Below, piece by piece: positions 27,134 to 35,205 of a DNA stretch of 64,000 nt. The stretch spans positions 186,001 through 250,000 of the forward strand of contig NZ_FOJF01000003.1 of NCBI RefSeq assembly GCF_900110995.1, in the 5' to 3' direction. How positions within the stretch are numbered: position 1 is the stretch's first letter; the number at the start of each line of letters is the position of its first letter. A program made the position numbers and the translations under genes. Source of the stretch: Chitinophaga sp. YR573 (GTDB taxonomy: Bacteria > Bacteroidota > Bacteroidia > Chitinophagales > Chitinophagaceae). The notes beneath the pieces were generated by a model. The model was not told the origin of the DNA. It saw nothing but the letters and a program-made list of their open reading frames with translations, and did no database searches.

Positions 27134-28073
27134 GCTTATATTGTTTTACTGCATCCATCAATGCGTTTGTGTTTATGGTTGATATTTTATCTTCAAACTG
27201 CACAGTTACAGTATCGTGTTCTGTAGTTTGTTCAAGCGCTTCCCAGCAGGAATTATTGCCATTTAATGTGGCATTTTCCAGTGTTCCGTTATTTAACCAC
27301 TGACGGATGGCTGTCAGTTTTAATGCTTTTAATTCCAGCAGCAAACGTTGTTCTTCGAAAAAAGAGTGTACAAAATCGTTGGCTGGTTTAAATAATAATT
27401 CTGCGGGCGTGCCTACCTGTTGTACAATACCTTTATCCATCAGGCAGATGTAAGTACCCAGTTCAAATGCTTCCTGTACATCATGGGTGACGATGATCAC
27501 GGTTTTGCTATGTAATTCATCCAGGTTACGGAACTCTTTTCTTACACTGGCTCTTGTGACGGGGTCTAATGCCCCGAATGGCTCATCCATCAGTAATACC
27601 GGCGGATCTGCGGCTAGTGCACGTGCCAGGCCTACACGCTGTTGCTGCCCGCCACTCAGTTGATGAGGGTAGGCATGCAGGTATTCATCAGCTGGTAAGT
27701 GCAGTTTTTCCATGAGGGCGGCTGTTCTGTCAGTGATCCTTTTTTTATCCCAGTTGGCCAGCTCCGGAACGATGGCGATATTTTCTGCTACTGTGTAGTG
27801 CGGAAATAGTCCGTTATTCTGTAGTACATAACCTATGCTTCTGCGTAAAATTTCAGGTTGCTGTGTGGTAACGGATGTGCCATTCACATAAATGCTACCG
27901 CTGCTGGGATCTGTGAGGCGGTTGATCATTCTTAAAGTCGTGGTTTTTCCACTGCCACTGGTACCCAGTAATACCATGGTTTCTCCCTCATTTACCGTAA
28001 AGGAAACATTACTTACTACGGTCTTTCCATTACCGAACGACTTACTTACATTATCAAGTTGTATCATAGGCAA
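27120..28073 (-). CDS. ABC transporter ATPase (OpuCA/EgtV-like)
   Basis: A 317-residue ATPase that should drive the permease fusion encoded next. Walker A is GTSGSGKTT (residues 37-45), the Q-loop is VLQNNGLFPH, the signature is LSGGQQQR (139-146), Walker B is VLLMDEPFGALDP (159-171) and the switch His197 is in VTHD. The C-terminal 75 residues are low in known motifs and stand where OpuCA-type ATPases carry CBS domains, so a reduced sensor region is possible. The 3' end overlaps the permease gene by 14 bases, a sign of coupled translation. Ergothioneine import is inferred from the egtB/egtD context; glycine betaine or choline are the alternatives. Confidence 0.92.
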   Translation of the reverse strand: MPMIQLDNVSKSFGNGKTVVSNVSFTVNEGETMVLLGTSGSGKTTTLRMINRLTDPSSGSIYVNGTSVTTQQPEILRRSIGYVLQNNGLFPHYTVAENIAIVPELANWDKKRITDRTAALMEKLHLPADEYLHAYPHQLSGGQQQRVGLARALAADPPVLLMDEPFGALDPVTRASVRKEFRNLDELHSKTVIIVTHDVQEAFELGTYICLMDKGIVQQVGTPAELLFKPANDFVHSFFEEQRLLLELKALKLTAIRQWLNNGTLENATLNGNNSCWEALEQTTEHDTVTVQFEDKISTINTNALMDAVKQYKHGLF

Positions 28074-28124
28074 GCTATTGGGTATTTATATACTCAGATT
28101 GTTACCCGGAAGTAAATTAATAAC

Positions 28125-29510
28125 TTAATCTGCTATAGTGGCAAATAAGTTATTCAGAGATTCTGTATAAAGTGGATGTGCAAAAACCATTTCCTTTAGC
28201 TGGGTGGCGGTGAAGCCAGCTATAATAGCCATCTGGAGTACCGACATGACTTCTCCTCCTTCTTCACATAAGATGGCAGCACCTAGTATTTTATTTGTGT
28301 CTGCATCTACGATGGCTTTCATAAAGCCCTGGGTATGGCCTGTTTCTATGGCTCTTGCTACTCTTTCCATGCCCAGGCACGCTACCTTTATGTTGAGGCC
28401 TTTGTCGCTGGCTTCTTTTTCTGTTAGGCCTATTCTTCCTAACTGTGGATCTGTGAACATGCAGTAGGGAACGGGTCTGTCTTTGATAGAAGCTTCTTTT
28501 TTATCCACAAGGATTTTGAGCAGGATCAGGTGATCATTGTAAGCGATATGTGTGAATGCGGGACCGCCTTTTACATCTCCGAAAGCATATATTCCCGGCA
28601 CTCCTGTTTCCAGTTTATCATTCACTTTAATATATCCTCTATCATCTGCTTTTACACCTGTTTTATCCAGTTGCAGGGCTTTTGTCTGTGGTTCTCTTCC
28701 GGTGGCCACCAGCAGGTGAGAGCCGGTTAAAATATGTGATTGTCCGCCGGAAGTGAGTTCCATACGTATGACGTCATTGCCTGCCTGTTCTATCTTTTTT
28801 ACATTTGCGCTGGTGTGTACGGTGATGCCATCTGTTTCCATAATCTTTCTCACTTCGACGGCTACGTCCTCATCTTCTCTTGATAACAATTGCGGCTTCG
28901 TTTCGATGATTGTCACCTGACTGCCGAAACGGCGGAACATTTGTCCGAATTCCAGTGCTATATAGCTACCACCTAATATCAGCAGGTGGGAGGGGAGTGT
29001 TTTATTATCCAGTAGGGTTGTATTGGTGAGATATGGAATGGTGTCTATTCCTGTTATATTTGGGATCTTAGGCAGTGTACCGGTATTAATCAGTACATAA
29101 TCTGCGCTGATTTCTTCCTGACTGCCATCATTTAATTTTACCGACAACGTTTTATCACCGGTGAAGACAGCTTCTCCGTATAAAATCGTCAATCCTTCCG
29201 TTTTCTGCAATCCTCTTTCTGCGCCGGATCTGAAGCTGTTGACCACCTGGTTTTTCCGTTCTATAATCTTTTCCAGATTTACTTTGCAATCGCTGACGGT
29301 AATGCCCCATTCCTGGCTATGAGAGATGGTATATGCTGCTTTGGCACAGGCGACCATTGATTTGGTAGGAGTACAGCCGTCATTCACACAGGTCCCGCCG
29401 ATGAATCGTTTCTCCACCAGGACTGTTTTCCAGCCGGCTTTTGCTAATTTTTTTGCAAGCGGGGTTCCGCCCTGGCCGGAGCCAATGACAATTGCATCAA
29501 ATTTTTTCAT
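28125..29510 (-). CDS. FAD/NAD(P)H-dependent disulfide oxidoreductase (mercuric reductase/glutathione reductase class)
   Basis: A 461-residue flavoprotein. The N-terminal FAD motif is VIGSGQGGTPLA, the redox-active pair is Cys41/Cys46 in GGTCVNDGCTPTKS, the second nucleotide-binding motif is LLILGGSYIALEFGQMF, and AFGDVKGGPAFTHIA is the second FAD contact. The C-terminal dimerisation domain ends with FAHPLYTESLNNLF, which keeps the His-x-x-x-x-Glu arrangement of disulfide reductases. It lacks the extra metal-binding domain and C-terminal Cys pair of true mercuric reductases. In this cluster, reduction of ergothioneine disulfide or another low-molecular-weight disulfide is a testable guess. 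It starts 10 bases after the DUF427 gene and lies 51 bases before the ATPase gene. Confidence 0.92.
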   Translation of the reverse strand: MKKFDAIVIGSGQGGTPLAKKLAKAGWKTVLVEKRFIGGTCVNDGCTPTKSMVACAKAAYTISHSQEWGITVSDCKVNLEKIIERKNQVVNSFRSGAERGLQKTEGLTILYGEAVFTGDKTLSVKLNDGSQEEISADYVLINTGTLPKIPNITGIDTIPYLTNTTLLDNKTLPSHLLILGGSYIALEFGQMFRRFGSQVTIIETKPQLLSREDEDVAVEVRKIMETDGITVHTSANVKKIEQAGNDVIRMELTSGGQSHILTGSHLLVATGREPQTKALQLDKTGVKADDRGYIKVNDKLETGVPGIYAFGDVKGGPAFTHIAYNDHLILLKILVDKKEASIKDRPVPYCMFTDPQLGRIGLTEKEASDKGLNIKVACLGMERVARAIETGHTQGFMKAIVDADTNKILGAAILCEEGGEVMSVLQMAIIAGFTATQLKEMVFAHPLYTESLNNLFATIAD

Positions 29511-29520
29511 GCTTAATAGT

Positions 29521-29802
29521 TTATTTGGTTACTTCTACACCTTTCCAGAAAGCGATGCGGTCTTTTATTTCGGCTGCTGCTGCTTTAGGGTCCGGGTAGT
29601 ACCAGGCAGCGTCTTTGTTCACTTTACCGTCTATTGTAACATTGTAATAAGATGCTTCTCCTTTCCATGGGCAATGAGTATGGGTGCTGGAAGGACTTAG
29701 CAGAGACATGTTTACTGCTTCTTGTGGAAAGTAATGATTATTCTCGACCACAACTGTTTTATCGCTTTCCGCTATTACTTCATGATGCCAGATTGCTTTC
29801 AT
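29521..29802 (-). CDS. DUF427 domain protein
   Basis: A 93-residue cytoplasmic protein. It shows the DUF427 pattern: MKAIWHHEVIAESDKTVVVE, NNHYFPQEAV, THCPWKGEASYYNV and AAWYYPDPKAAAAEIKDRIAF with W-K-G-V at the end. The family has a small beta fold and unknown biochemical activity. It is the first gene of the six-gene cluster and lies 10 bases from the flavoprotein gene. Its promoter should lie in 29803-29916, where the minus strand has an AT-rich TATAATATTTG stretch at about 29842-29852. Confidence 0.88.
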   Translation of the reverse strand: MKAIWHHEVIAESDKTVVVENNHYFPQEAVNMSLLSPSSTHTHCPWKGEASYYNVTIDGKVNKDAAWYYPDPKAAAAEIKDRIAFWKGVEVTK

Positions 29803-29916
29803 TTTTGTTGTAGTTTAATAAGTTATAACATGGACCAAATATTATACCAGCAGGGTATTTTTAGTGAATTTAAACAATTAAAGGGGGAATTGTTGCAAGG
29901 AGGAGGAAAGAGATAT

Positions 29917-29950
29917 AAAAAAGCCGCTTGAGAGCGGCTGGTGTTTTTTG
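29917..29950. terminator. Bidirectional hairpin terminator
   Basis: AGCCGCT (29922-29928) pairs with AGCGGCT (29933-29939) around a TGAG loop. The minus strand continues into six T and the plus strand into GGTGTTTTTTG. It ends the decayed transposase region on the minus strand just before the ergothioneine cluster promoter. Confidence 0.7.
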
Positions 29951-29951
29951 T

Positions 29952-30156
29952 TTAGAGGTGTAAGTAGTCTTTAACCGCTTCTATTTCTTCAATTGTCATC
30001 TTGGTAATATCAGAAATGAGTTGTGGTTCAAGTCCTTTTTCTTTCATACGGATGATAACTTCTTCTGCCCCCTACAGAGATCCTCTTATATAATTATTTA
30101 CCAGAATTAATATATGCAGTTCCTTAAATTGGGTATCAAATCCTATCTCAAGCCAT
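29952..30156 (-). pseudogene. Decayed C-terminal fragment of an Rpn/PD-(D/E)XK-type transposase
   Basis: Read on the minus strand, this stretch encodes LEIGFDTQFKELHILILV, NNYIRGSL, a stop, then GAEEVIIRMKEKGLEPQL and ISDITKMTIEEIEAV ending at a TAA at 29952-29954. The end matches the C-terminus of the intact gene next door (MKERGLELSLISDITELPI), and the YIRG stretch is also shared. The in-frame stop and lost N-terminus show decay. The next 100 bases up to 30259 hold another 38-codon open stretch with one hydrophobic segment that I could not assign. Confidence 0.7.
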
Positions 30157-30259
30157 TATAAAAAGAGAGAAGAAGGGGAAAAGAATGAAGGCAACAAACA
30201 CCAGCTGTATAGGGCTGTAATTATCAAATGCTTTAGGAGAAAGCAACTGATATAGTAGT

Positions 30260-31114
30260 TTAAAGCTTTTCTATTGCTTTAATAGGTAGTTCCGTAATAT
30301 CTGAAATCAGACTTAACTCAAGTCCTCTTTCCTTCATTTTTAAGGCAGTTTCCTTTTTATTTTTCTTTACACCTTTCTTTTCTCCTTTTTTTACGCCTTT
30401 CTTTACTCCCTGCTTTTCACCTTTGGCTTCACCTATTTCCTTTCCTCTGATATAAAGGAAATCTTTTTCTTCTTTGAAAAAACTTGCTACTGATATCATG
30501 TCTGCATATTTTACATCTAAATTACGTAATTGTAATAAAACACGCAACTGAGTTAAGTATTTATTTTCTGTCTCTTCTACTTCTGCTGTAACCTTCACCC
30601 CATCCATGATAGCTTCTATTACTTTTTTAGGATCATCTTCTCCGAAATCAGCAAGAATAGCCAGTATTTTTTCTTCCGGCCACTTCGATTTTAAGAATAT
30701 TTTATAATCTATCTGTTGGGGAGAGACGATATTATACCTGAACTTAAAATCCTCTTCGTCAATGCTGGAAAGCATTGTAAGCTTACCCTTACCTACAAAC
30801 AACACATACTGTTTTACCGGTAACCGGTGTTTACGCTGAAGCATCACACGGTATTCCACCATACGGTAGACCATATCTTTTTCATTCTGAGATTGCAACT
30901 CTACATGTAAGATGTAAGTACGATTATTCTGATCCGTTACCTTTTTAAGCACATCCGGTTTTCTCTCTATTGTATGCTGAAGATTATGGGAAATCTCTTC
31001 TGCCTGAACAATAGTAAGCCCCAGAATATTCTTAATAATACCCGGTAACGCATATTCCATATTCTCCTTAAAAATCTTATCATACTGATTCGCATGACTA
31101 CCCTCCATTACCAT
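30260..31114 (-). CDS. Rpn family recombination-promoting nuclease / putative transposase
   Basis: A 284-residue protein of the PD-(D/E)XK nuclease superfamily. The opening region (YDKIFKENMEYALPGIIKNI) and the nuclease core ERKPDVLKKV followed by YILHVELQSQ supply the Asp and the Glu-x-Gln of the active site. DMVYRMVEYRVMLQRKH follows, as in Rpn-type proteins, which promote RecA-independent recombination. The C-terminal part has a Lys/Gly-rich tandem stretch (GVKKGVKKGEKKGVKK) before MKERGLELSLISDITELP. ATG at 31114 is chosen over a TTG 60 bases upstream; ATG at 31108 is also possible. A decayed relative lies directly downstream. Confidence 0.87.
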   Translation of the reverse strand: MVMEGSHANQYDKIFKENMEYALPGIIKNILGLTIVQAEEISHNLQHTIERKPDVLKKVTDQNNRTYILHVELQSQNEKDMVYRMVEYRVMLQRKHRLPVKQYVLFVGKGKLTMLSSIDEEDFKFRYNIVSPQQIDYKIFLKSKWPEEKILAILADFGEDDPKKVIEAIMDGVKVTAEVEETENKYLTQLRVLLQLRNLDVKYADMISVASFFKEEKDFLYIRGKEIGEAKGEKQGVKKGVKKGEKKGVKKNKKETALKMKERGLELSLISDITELPIKAIEKL

Positions 31115-31225
31115 ATCTGGAAATTGACAATTATAAAACGATAGAAGAGGGGAAAATTCTGACAGGCTTAACAAAAAGTGATCAAATATAATAAAATTAT
31201 TTGCACGATTAAAATACTTTCACTT

Positions 31226-31302
31226 ACTTTGTATCTCAAAGTGAAACGCATCAATTGGCTACTGCCAATTTTTTTATAGTTATATACTTTGTAATGCAAA
31301 GT
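31226..31302 (+). promoter_or_regulatory. Two ACTTTG-N5-CAAAGT palindromes upstream of the exosortase N operon
   Basis: ACTTTG-TATCT-CAAAGT lies at 31226-31242 and ACTTTG-TAATG-CAAAGT at 31286-31302, 60 bases apart start to start. The second ends 18 bases before the ATG at 31321. Between them is a third inverted repeat, AATTGGC-TACT-GCCAATT (31253-31270). A TTG at 31201-31203 lies 21 bases before TACTTTG (31225-31231), so the first palindrome may overlap a -7 box. The arrangement fits a dimeric repressor covering the promoter. The regulator is not encoded nearby. Confidence 0.65.
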
Positions 31303-31320
31303 ACTTTAATGCCCTATATT

Positions 31321-33780
31321 ATGAGAATTATCAAAGCCCAGCTTAAAGATACTGTATACAAATACGGACTAATAATGTTAGCCCTGTCACTGGTTATTTT
31401 TTGTATCCCAGAATGTATCAAAGTAGATAAGGATAAGCTACCAGGCTGGTTCTTCGGTAACTTTATCCTCACCATATCCTACTTCTGCGCACTGATGGGA
31501 GGAGGCCGTCTGAAAAGGAATAAAGGACGGGGAGCAAGAGGAATATTCATGGTGTTATTACTCATCAGTGCATACGCATTAAACAGGGTAATGAACGTTT
31601 TTGAATCGTCCACCAACTGGTTCTCTGTTTTGTTAATCGTCAGCTGTATTAATTGCCTGGCATTTCCGTACATAGGAATGTTACCACCATGGGGGCGGCA
31701 TCTGCAAAGCTTCCTGTTAGCCATCTCCCTGTGCTGTTTCGTTTACCTGTCCTGTTACCTGCTACCTATGTATGCCTTCGGCGTCCTCCTGTTTTTTGTA
31801 TTGGGGATCTCCCTGCATGCTTTTGTAGCACTGTTGTTTGTTATCTATATTATTGCCCTGGCAAGAAAAAACCGTCGTTTCCTGATCAGCTTCTGGTGGG
31901 GAATTGGTACCGCCATGCTTATACTGATAGTTTATTGTGCAGTATGGTTATACGCTGTAAGTACAATGAACACCCTTACGTACAAAGCATCTAAAACCGG
32001 ACTGCCAGCCTGGGTAACCGTAGCACAACAGGCCCCGCATCATTTTATAGCACAAAGAATTCTTAAATCGGAATTAGTGTATACCACTCCTTCTGAATGG
32101 GGAGATGATATCTGGTGGCGCACTCCTTCCATATCATTCGATCAGCAAAAAGAACATGATCCATTGGTGGTGACAGCTGTTTTTTTATGCGGTAAGTCAA
32201 ACCTGGATGAAGAAGAGCGGATCAAAGTACTGAAAGCCATGTATGACTCCCGTCATCAGGCGGAAGAACGTTTGTGGTCCGGAGATGATTTGTATACATC
32301 TCATGTGAATACAGCTGCACAGATATGGCCACGGTTACACATGGCCTATACGGAGAAGACAGTCACCGTTGCGAATGAAGGCACTAATACATGGCGCTCA
32401 CAGGAAGAAGCTCTCTACACTTTTCATCTGCCGGAAGGTGCCGTTGTAAGTTCTCTCTCACTGTGGATTAATAATAAAGAAGAGAAGGGGATATTAACGA
32501 CTAAGGCCAAAGCAGATAGTGCATATAAAAGGATAGTAGGATATGAAAGCAGGGACCCGTCTGTTGTTCACTGGCAGGAAGGGAACAGGGTGACTATACG
32601 CGTATTCCCCGTAGATCAGGGTAAAAGCAGGCAGTTTAAAATAGGGATCACCGCCCCGCTTACAAAAGAAGGAAATCAGCTGGTGTATAAGAATATTTAT
32701 TTTGATGGCCCTGCTACACGTTATACCCGGGAAGATATAGCGATCAACTTTGAAACAGCACCGGTAGATTTGTATACTCCGGGGCTATTCGAAACAGATA
32801 AACAAAAACTGGAAAGACATGGGGGATATACGCCCGACTGGCAAATGGCTTTTAAAGATGAAGGTATTACGCCAAATATTTTTGGAGCTAACGGAAAAAT
32901 ATATAGTATCAACTCTTATAAGAAAGAGTTAACTACCACCAATATCCGGGATGTTTATCTGGATATAAATAATGCCTGGACAGAACAGGAATTTGAAAAC
33001 GCCTGCACCTTATTTAAAAAGGAACAGAAATGGGTATATAATGATGGGCAGTTGATAACATTAACTGATAAAAATAAATCAACGTTGTTTTCAATGTTGC
33101 ATGATAATCATTTTTCCCTGTTCCCGCTTTATATGATTAAAGATGTATCAACAGCATTGTTAATTACCAAAGGAACAGATGCCTCTCCTAATATCACAGA
33201 TCTGGAAGGAGAGTTTGTAAACAAGATGAAAGGATTTTTATCTCAGCATCAGAAAATAATGCTCTATAACCTCGGCGGGGAACTATCTCCCTATATGCGT
33301 TCTCTAAAAGAATTCCGGGCATTCCGCTATGAACAGGGAGATGCAGCACAATTAAAAGAACTGGCAGATCATCATCAATTCCCTGCCGATATAGAGAATG
33401 AACAACGTGTAGTTGTAGAACCGGCAGGTATTACTATCTCCAGGGCAGAAGGCACCTGCGTACCTACAGCTCCGGACCATCTGCAGCGCTTATTTGCTTA
33501 CAATCATATCATGCAGCAGACAGGTTCTCAGATATTATATGATCTTCCTGATGGGGACTCACTGGTAGAAGAAGCTAAAGCAGCCTATATTGTTACACCT
33601 TTCTCCAGCCTGGTAGTACTGGAAAGGAAAGAAGATTATGACCGGTTCAATATTAAAGACAGTGAGGATAGTCTGAAGAATGCTTCCCTGCAATCTAAAG
33701 GATCGGTACCTGAACCTCATGAATGGGCGCTGATCATTGTTACATTACTGGTATTGGTGTATGTGAAATTTAAAAAGTAG
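31321..33780 (+). CDS. XrtN-system VIT domain membrane protein with PEP-type sorting tail
   Basis: An 819-residue protein. The N-terminal 230 residues hold about seven hydrophobic segments. Near residues 355-445 is a VIT (vault/inter-alpha-trypsin) domain, with EALYTFHLPEGAVVSSLSLW, AKADSAYKRIVGYE and VTIRVFPVDQG. The middle to C-terminal part is a soluble region. The C-terminus reads PEPHEWALIIVTLLVLVYVKFKK, split as a PEP motif, a membrane helix and a basic end, the layout of an exosortase sorting signal. The gene for exosortase N starts four bases downstream. ATG at 31321 is chosen; the frame is open further upstream but would run across the palindromic operator. Confidence 0.9.
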   Translation: MRIIKAQLKDTVYKYGLIMLALSLVIFCIPECIKVDKDKLPGWFFGNFILTISYFCALMGGGRLKRNKGRGARGIFMVLLLISAYALNRVMNVFESSTNWFSVLLIVSCINCLAFPYIGMLPPWGRHLQSFLLAISLCCFVYLSCYLLPMYAFGVLLFFVLGISLHAFVALLFVIYIIALARKNRRFLISFWWGIGTAMLILIVYCAVWLYAVSTMNTLTYKASKTGLPAWVTVAQQAPHHFIAQRILKSELVYTTPSEWGDDIWWRTPSISFDQQKEHDPLVVTAVFLCGKSNLDEEERIKVLKAMYDSRHQAEERLWSGDDLYTSHVNTAAQIWPRLHMAYTEKTVTVANEGTNTWRSQEEALYTFHLPEGAVVSSLSLWINNKEEKGILTTKAKADSAYKRIVGYESRDPSVVHWQEGNRVTIRVFPVDQGKSRQFKIGITAPLTKEGNQLVYKNIYFDGPATRYTREDIAINFETAPVDLYTPGLFETDKQKLERHGGYTPDWQMAFKDEGITPNIFGANGKIYSINSYKKELTTTNIRDVYLDINNAWTEQEFENACTLFKKEQKWVYNDGQLITLTDKNKSTLFSMLHDNHFSLFPLYMIKDVSTALLITKGTDASPNITDLEGEFVNKMKGFLSQHQKIMLYNLGGELSPYMRSLKEFRAFRYEQGDAAQLKELADHHQFPADIENEQRVVVEPAGITISRAEGTCVPTAPDHLQRLFAYNHIMQQTGSQILYDLPDGDSLVEEAKAAYIVTPFSSLVVLERKEDYDRFNIKDSEDSLKNASLQSKGSVPEPHEWALIIVTLLVLVYVKFKK

Positions 33781-33784
33781 GTAT

Positions 33785-35089
33785 ATGAGAATGCTCCGGT
33801 TATGGCCTTTGCTGATAGTTGGTATTTATGCGGTAGTAATGATAGTAGGATTAAACAATTATATCCACTGGTCTTCTATCGGTTGTATACTGGGAATGAT
33901 TGCTTTGCCGGTGACAGCTTCTTTTAACAGGAATGCTAAAGGTAGTCAGCGCTTCTTTTGGGCATCGCTGTTGCTTTTTGCATTGTTCATGCTGATACCG
34001 GCAAAGACGTTTTTGTATTTGTCTATTGCTGCTGCCGGGTTGTTCTTTACAGAGATATTTTATGGACGTATTAACCTGTTACCGCAGCTGGTACTGATAA
34101 GCATGTCTTCATGGGCAGATGCGGTTGCAGACCTGTTTAGCTTTCCTATACGTCTGCAACTGACCAGATGTGCCGGAACGTTATTAAGTTTTACAGGTAC
34201 GCCTGTGAAAGTACAGGGAAATATGATTAATGAGTTCTCTGTAGATCCTGCCTGTATGGGTTTACAGATGATCATCACCTCTTTATTATGTGGAATGATC
34301 CTGCTGGGATTTTATCAGAAAAAATTCGGGAAGACGTTAAAGGGATGGCAGGTGATCAGTATATTATCTTTGATCATCTTATTGAATATCATCGCTAACC
34401 TTTTTCGTATTATTTGCCTGGTGAATTTTCGTGTTCCCCCGGATACTTTTACGCATGAGATAATAGGGATTATTTGTCTGGTAGTGTATGTGATTTTACC
34501 GGTCATGATAATGAGTAAATGGAGTGTTCAACGTTATGGTATAGTAAATAAGAATCTGAGAGGGACTTATTATATCCGTTCTGCCAGCGGGATGTTAGTA
34601 CGTCATGTTGTATTGGCGGTATGTCTTTTAATTGGAATGAAACGTACTGGAATTGATAGCCAGGTGGCCACAGGTATTCCACAGGTGGCGGGGTATAATA
34701 CTTTCTCTTTACCAGGTAATGTGATTAAACTTGAAAACAGCCATTCATTAGTTTATATTAAACATATTCCGGGATGTTATTATACAGAGCATCATCCTAT
34801 GATATGCTGGAAAGGAAGTGGGTATGAGTTTCAACAGGTGGAGGAAAGATGGGTGGATGGGACAATGGTGTATACTGCCCTTTTGCAACAGGGCAATGAT
34901 AAATTATATACTGCCTGGTGGTATGAGAACGGGCAGCAAAGTACTACAAGCCAGGTGAAGTGGAGATGGGACGTTTTTAGGGGGGGACATCCTTATTCAT
35001 TGGTGAATGTAACTGCTATTAACCAGGAACAACTGGAAAAGGAGATAGGGGAGATCAGGCATCTGAAGCCTTTCAGGTTCTTGTTATAA
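33785..35089 (+). CDS. xrtN: Exosortase N
   Basis: A 434-residue polytopic membrane protein of the exosortase family, which cuts PEP-CTERM-type tails and presumably attaches the protein to an envelope acceptor. The predicted catalytic residues are Cys157 (DPACMGLQM), Arg208 (NLFRIICLVNF) and His224 (TFTHEIIG). About eight membrane helices cover residues 1-290. The final 140 residues contain HHPMICWKGSGYEF and TAWWYENGQQ, similar to the EpsI-type domain that often accompanies exosortases. It lies four bases after the VIT-domain gene, its likely only substrate. Confidence 0.92.
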   Translation: MRMLRLWPLLIVGIYAVVMIVGLNNYIHWSSIGCILGMIALPVTASFNRNAKGSQRFFWASLLLFALFMLIPAKTFLYLSIAAAGLFFTEIFYGRINLLPQLVLISMSSWADAVADLFSFPIRLQLTRCAGTLLSFTGTPVKVQGNMINEFSVDPACMGLQMIITSLLCGMILLGFYQKKFGKTLKGWQVISILSLIILLNIIANLFRIICLVNFRVPPDTFTHEIIGIICLVVYVILPVMIMSKWSVQRYGIVNKNLRGTYYIRSASGMLVRHVVLAVCLLIGMKRTGIDSQVATGIPQVAGYNTFSLPGNVIKLENSHSLVYIKHIPGCYYTEHHPMICWKGSGYEFQQVEERWVDGTMVYTALLQQGNDKLYTAWWYENGQQSTTSQVKWRWDVFRGGHPYSLVNVTAINQEQLEKEIGEIRHLKPFRFLL

Positions 35090-35139
35090 GTACCTGAACA
35101 AATTCTGAAAAGCACTTGAACAGGAACAAAACAGGAATT

Positions 35140-35205
35140 GAACAGGATTATCCTCCGTTTATCCTCCGTCTTTTAACGGAGGATAAACGGAGGATAATCC
35201 TGTTC
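35140..35205. repeat. Perfect 30-bp inverted repeat between xrtN and the sigma factor gene
   Basis: The arms 35140-35169 and 35176-35205 are perfectly complementary over 30 bases with a six-base loop. Within each arm TATCCTCCG occurs twice, and TTGAACAGGA occurs at 35116-35125 and 35138-35147 with a reverse copy at the right end. No T-run follows, so it is not a classic terminator. It may be a sigma or regulator site, or a cruciform. Confidence 0.85.

Noticed and set aside
28125-29510. Mercuric reductase (merA)
   Set aside because: There is no N-terminal metal-binding domain, no C-terminal Cys pair and no mer regulator or transporter nearby.
31255-31320. Upstream TTG-initiated extension of the VIT-domain protein
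   Set aside because: It would cover the palindromic operator and adds residues with no family match; ATG at 31321 is better.
35140-35205. Intrinsic terminator for xrtN
   Set aside because: The hairpin is strong but has no T-run on either strand.
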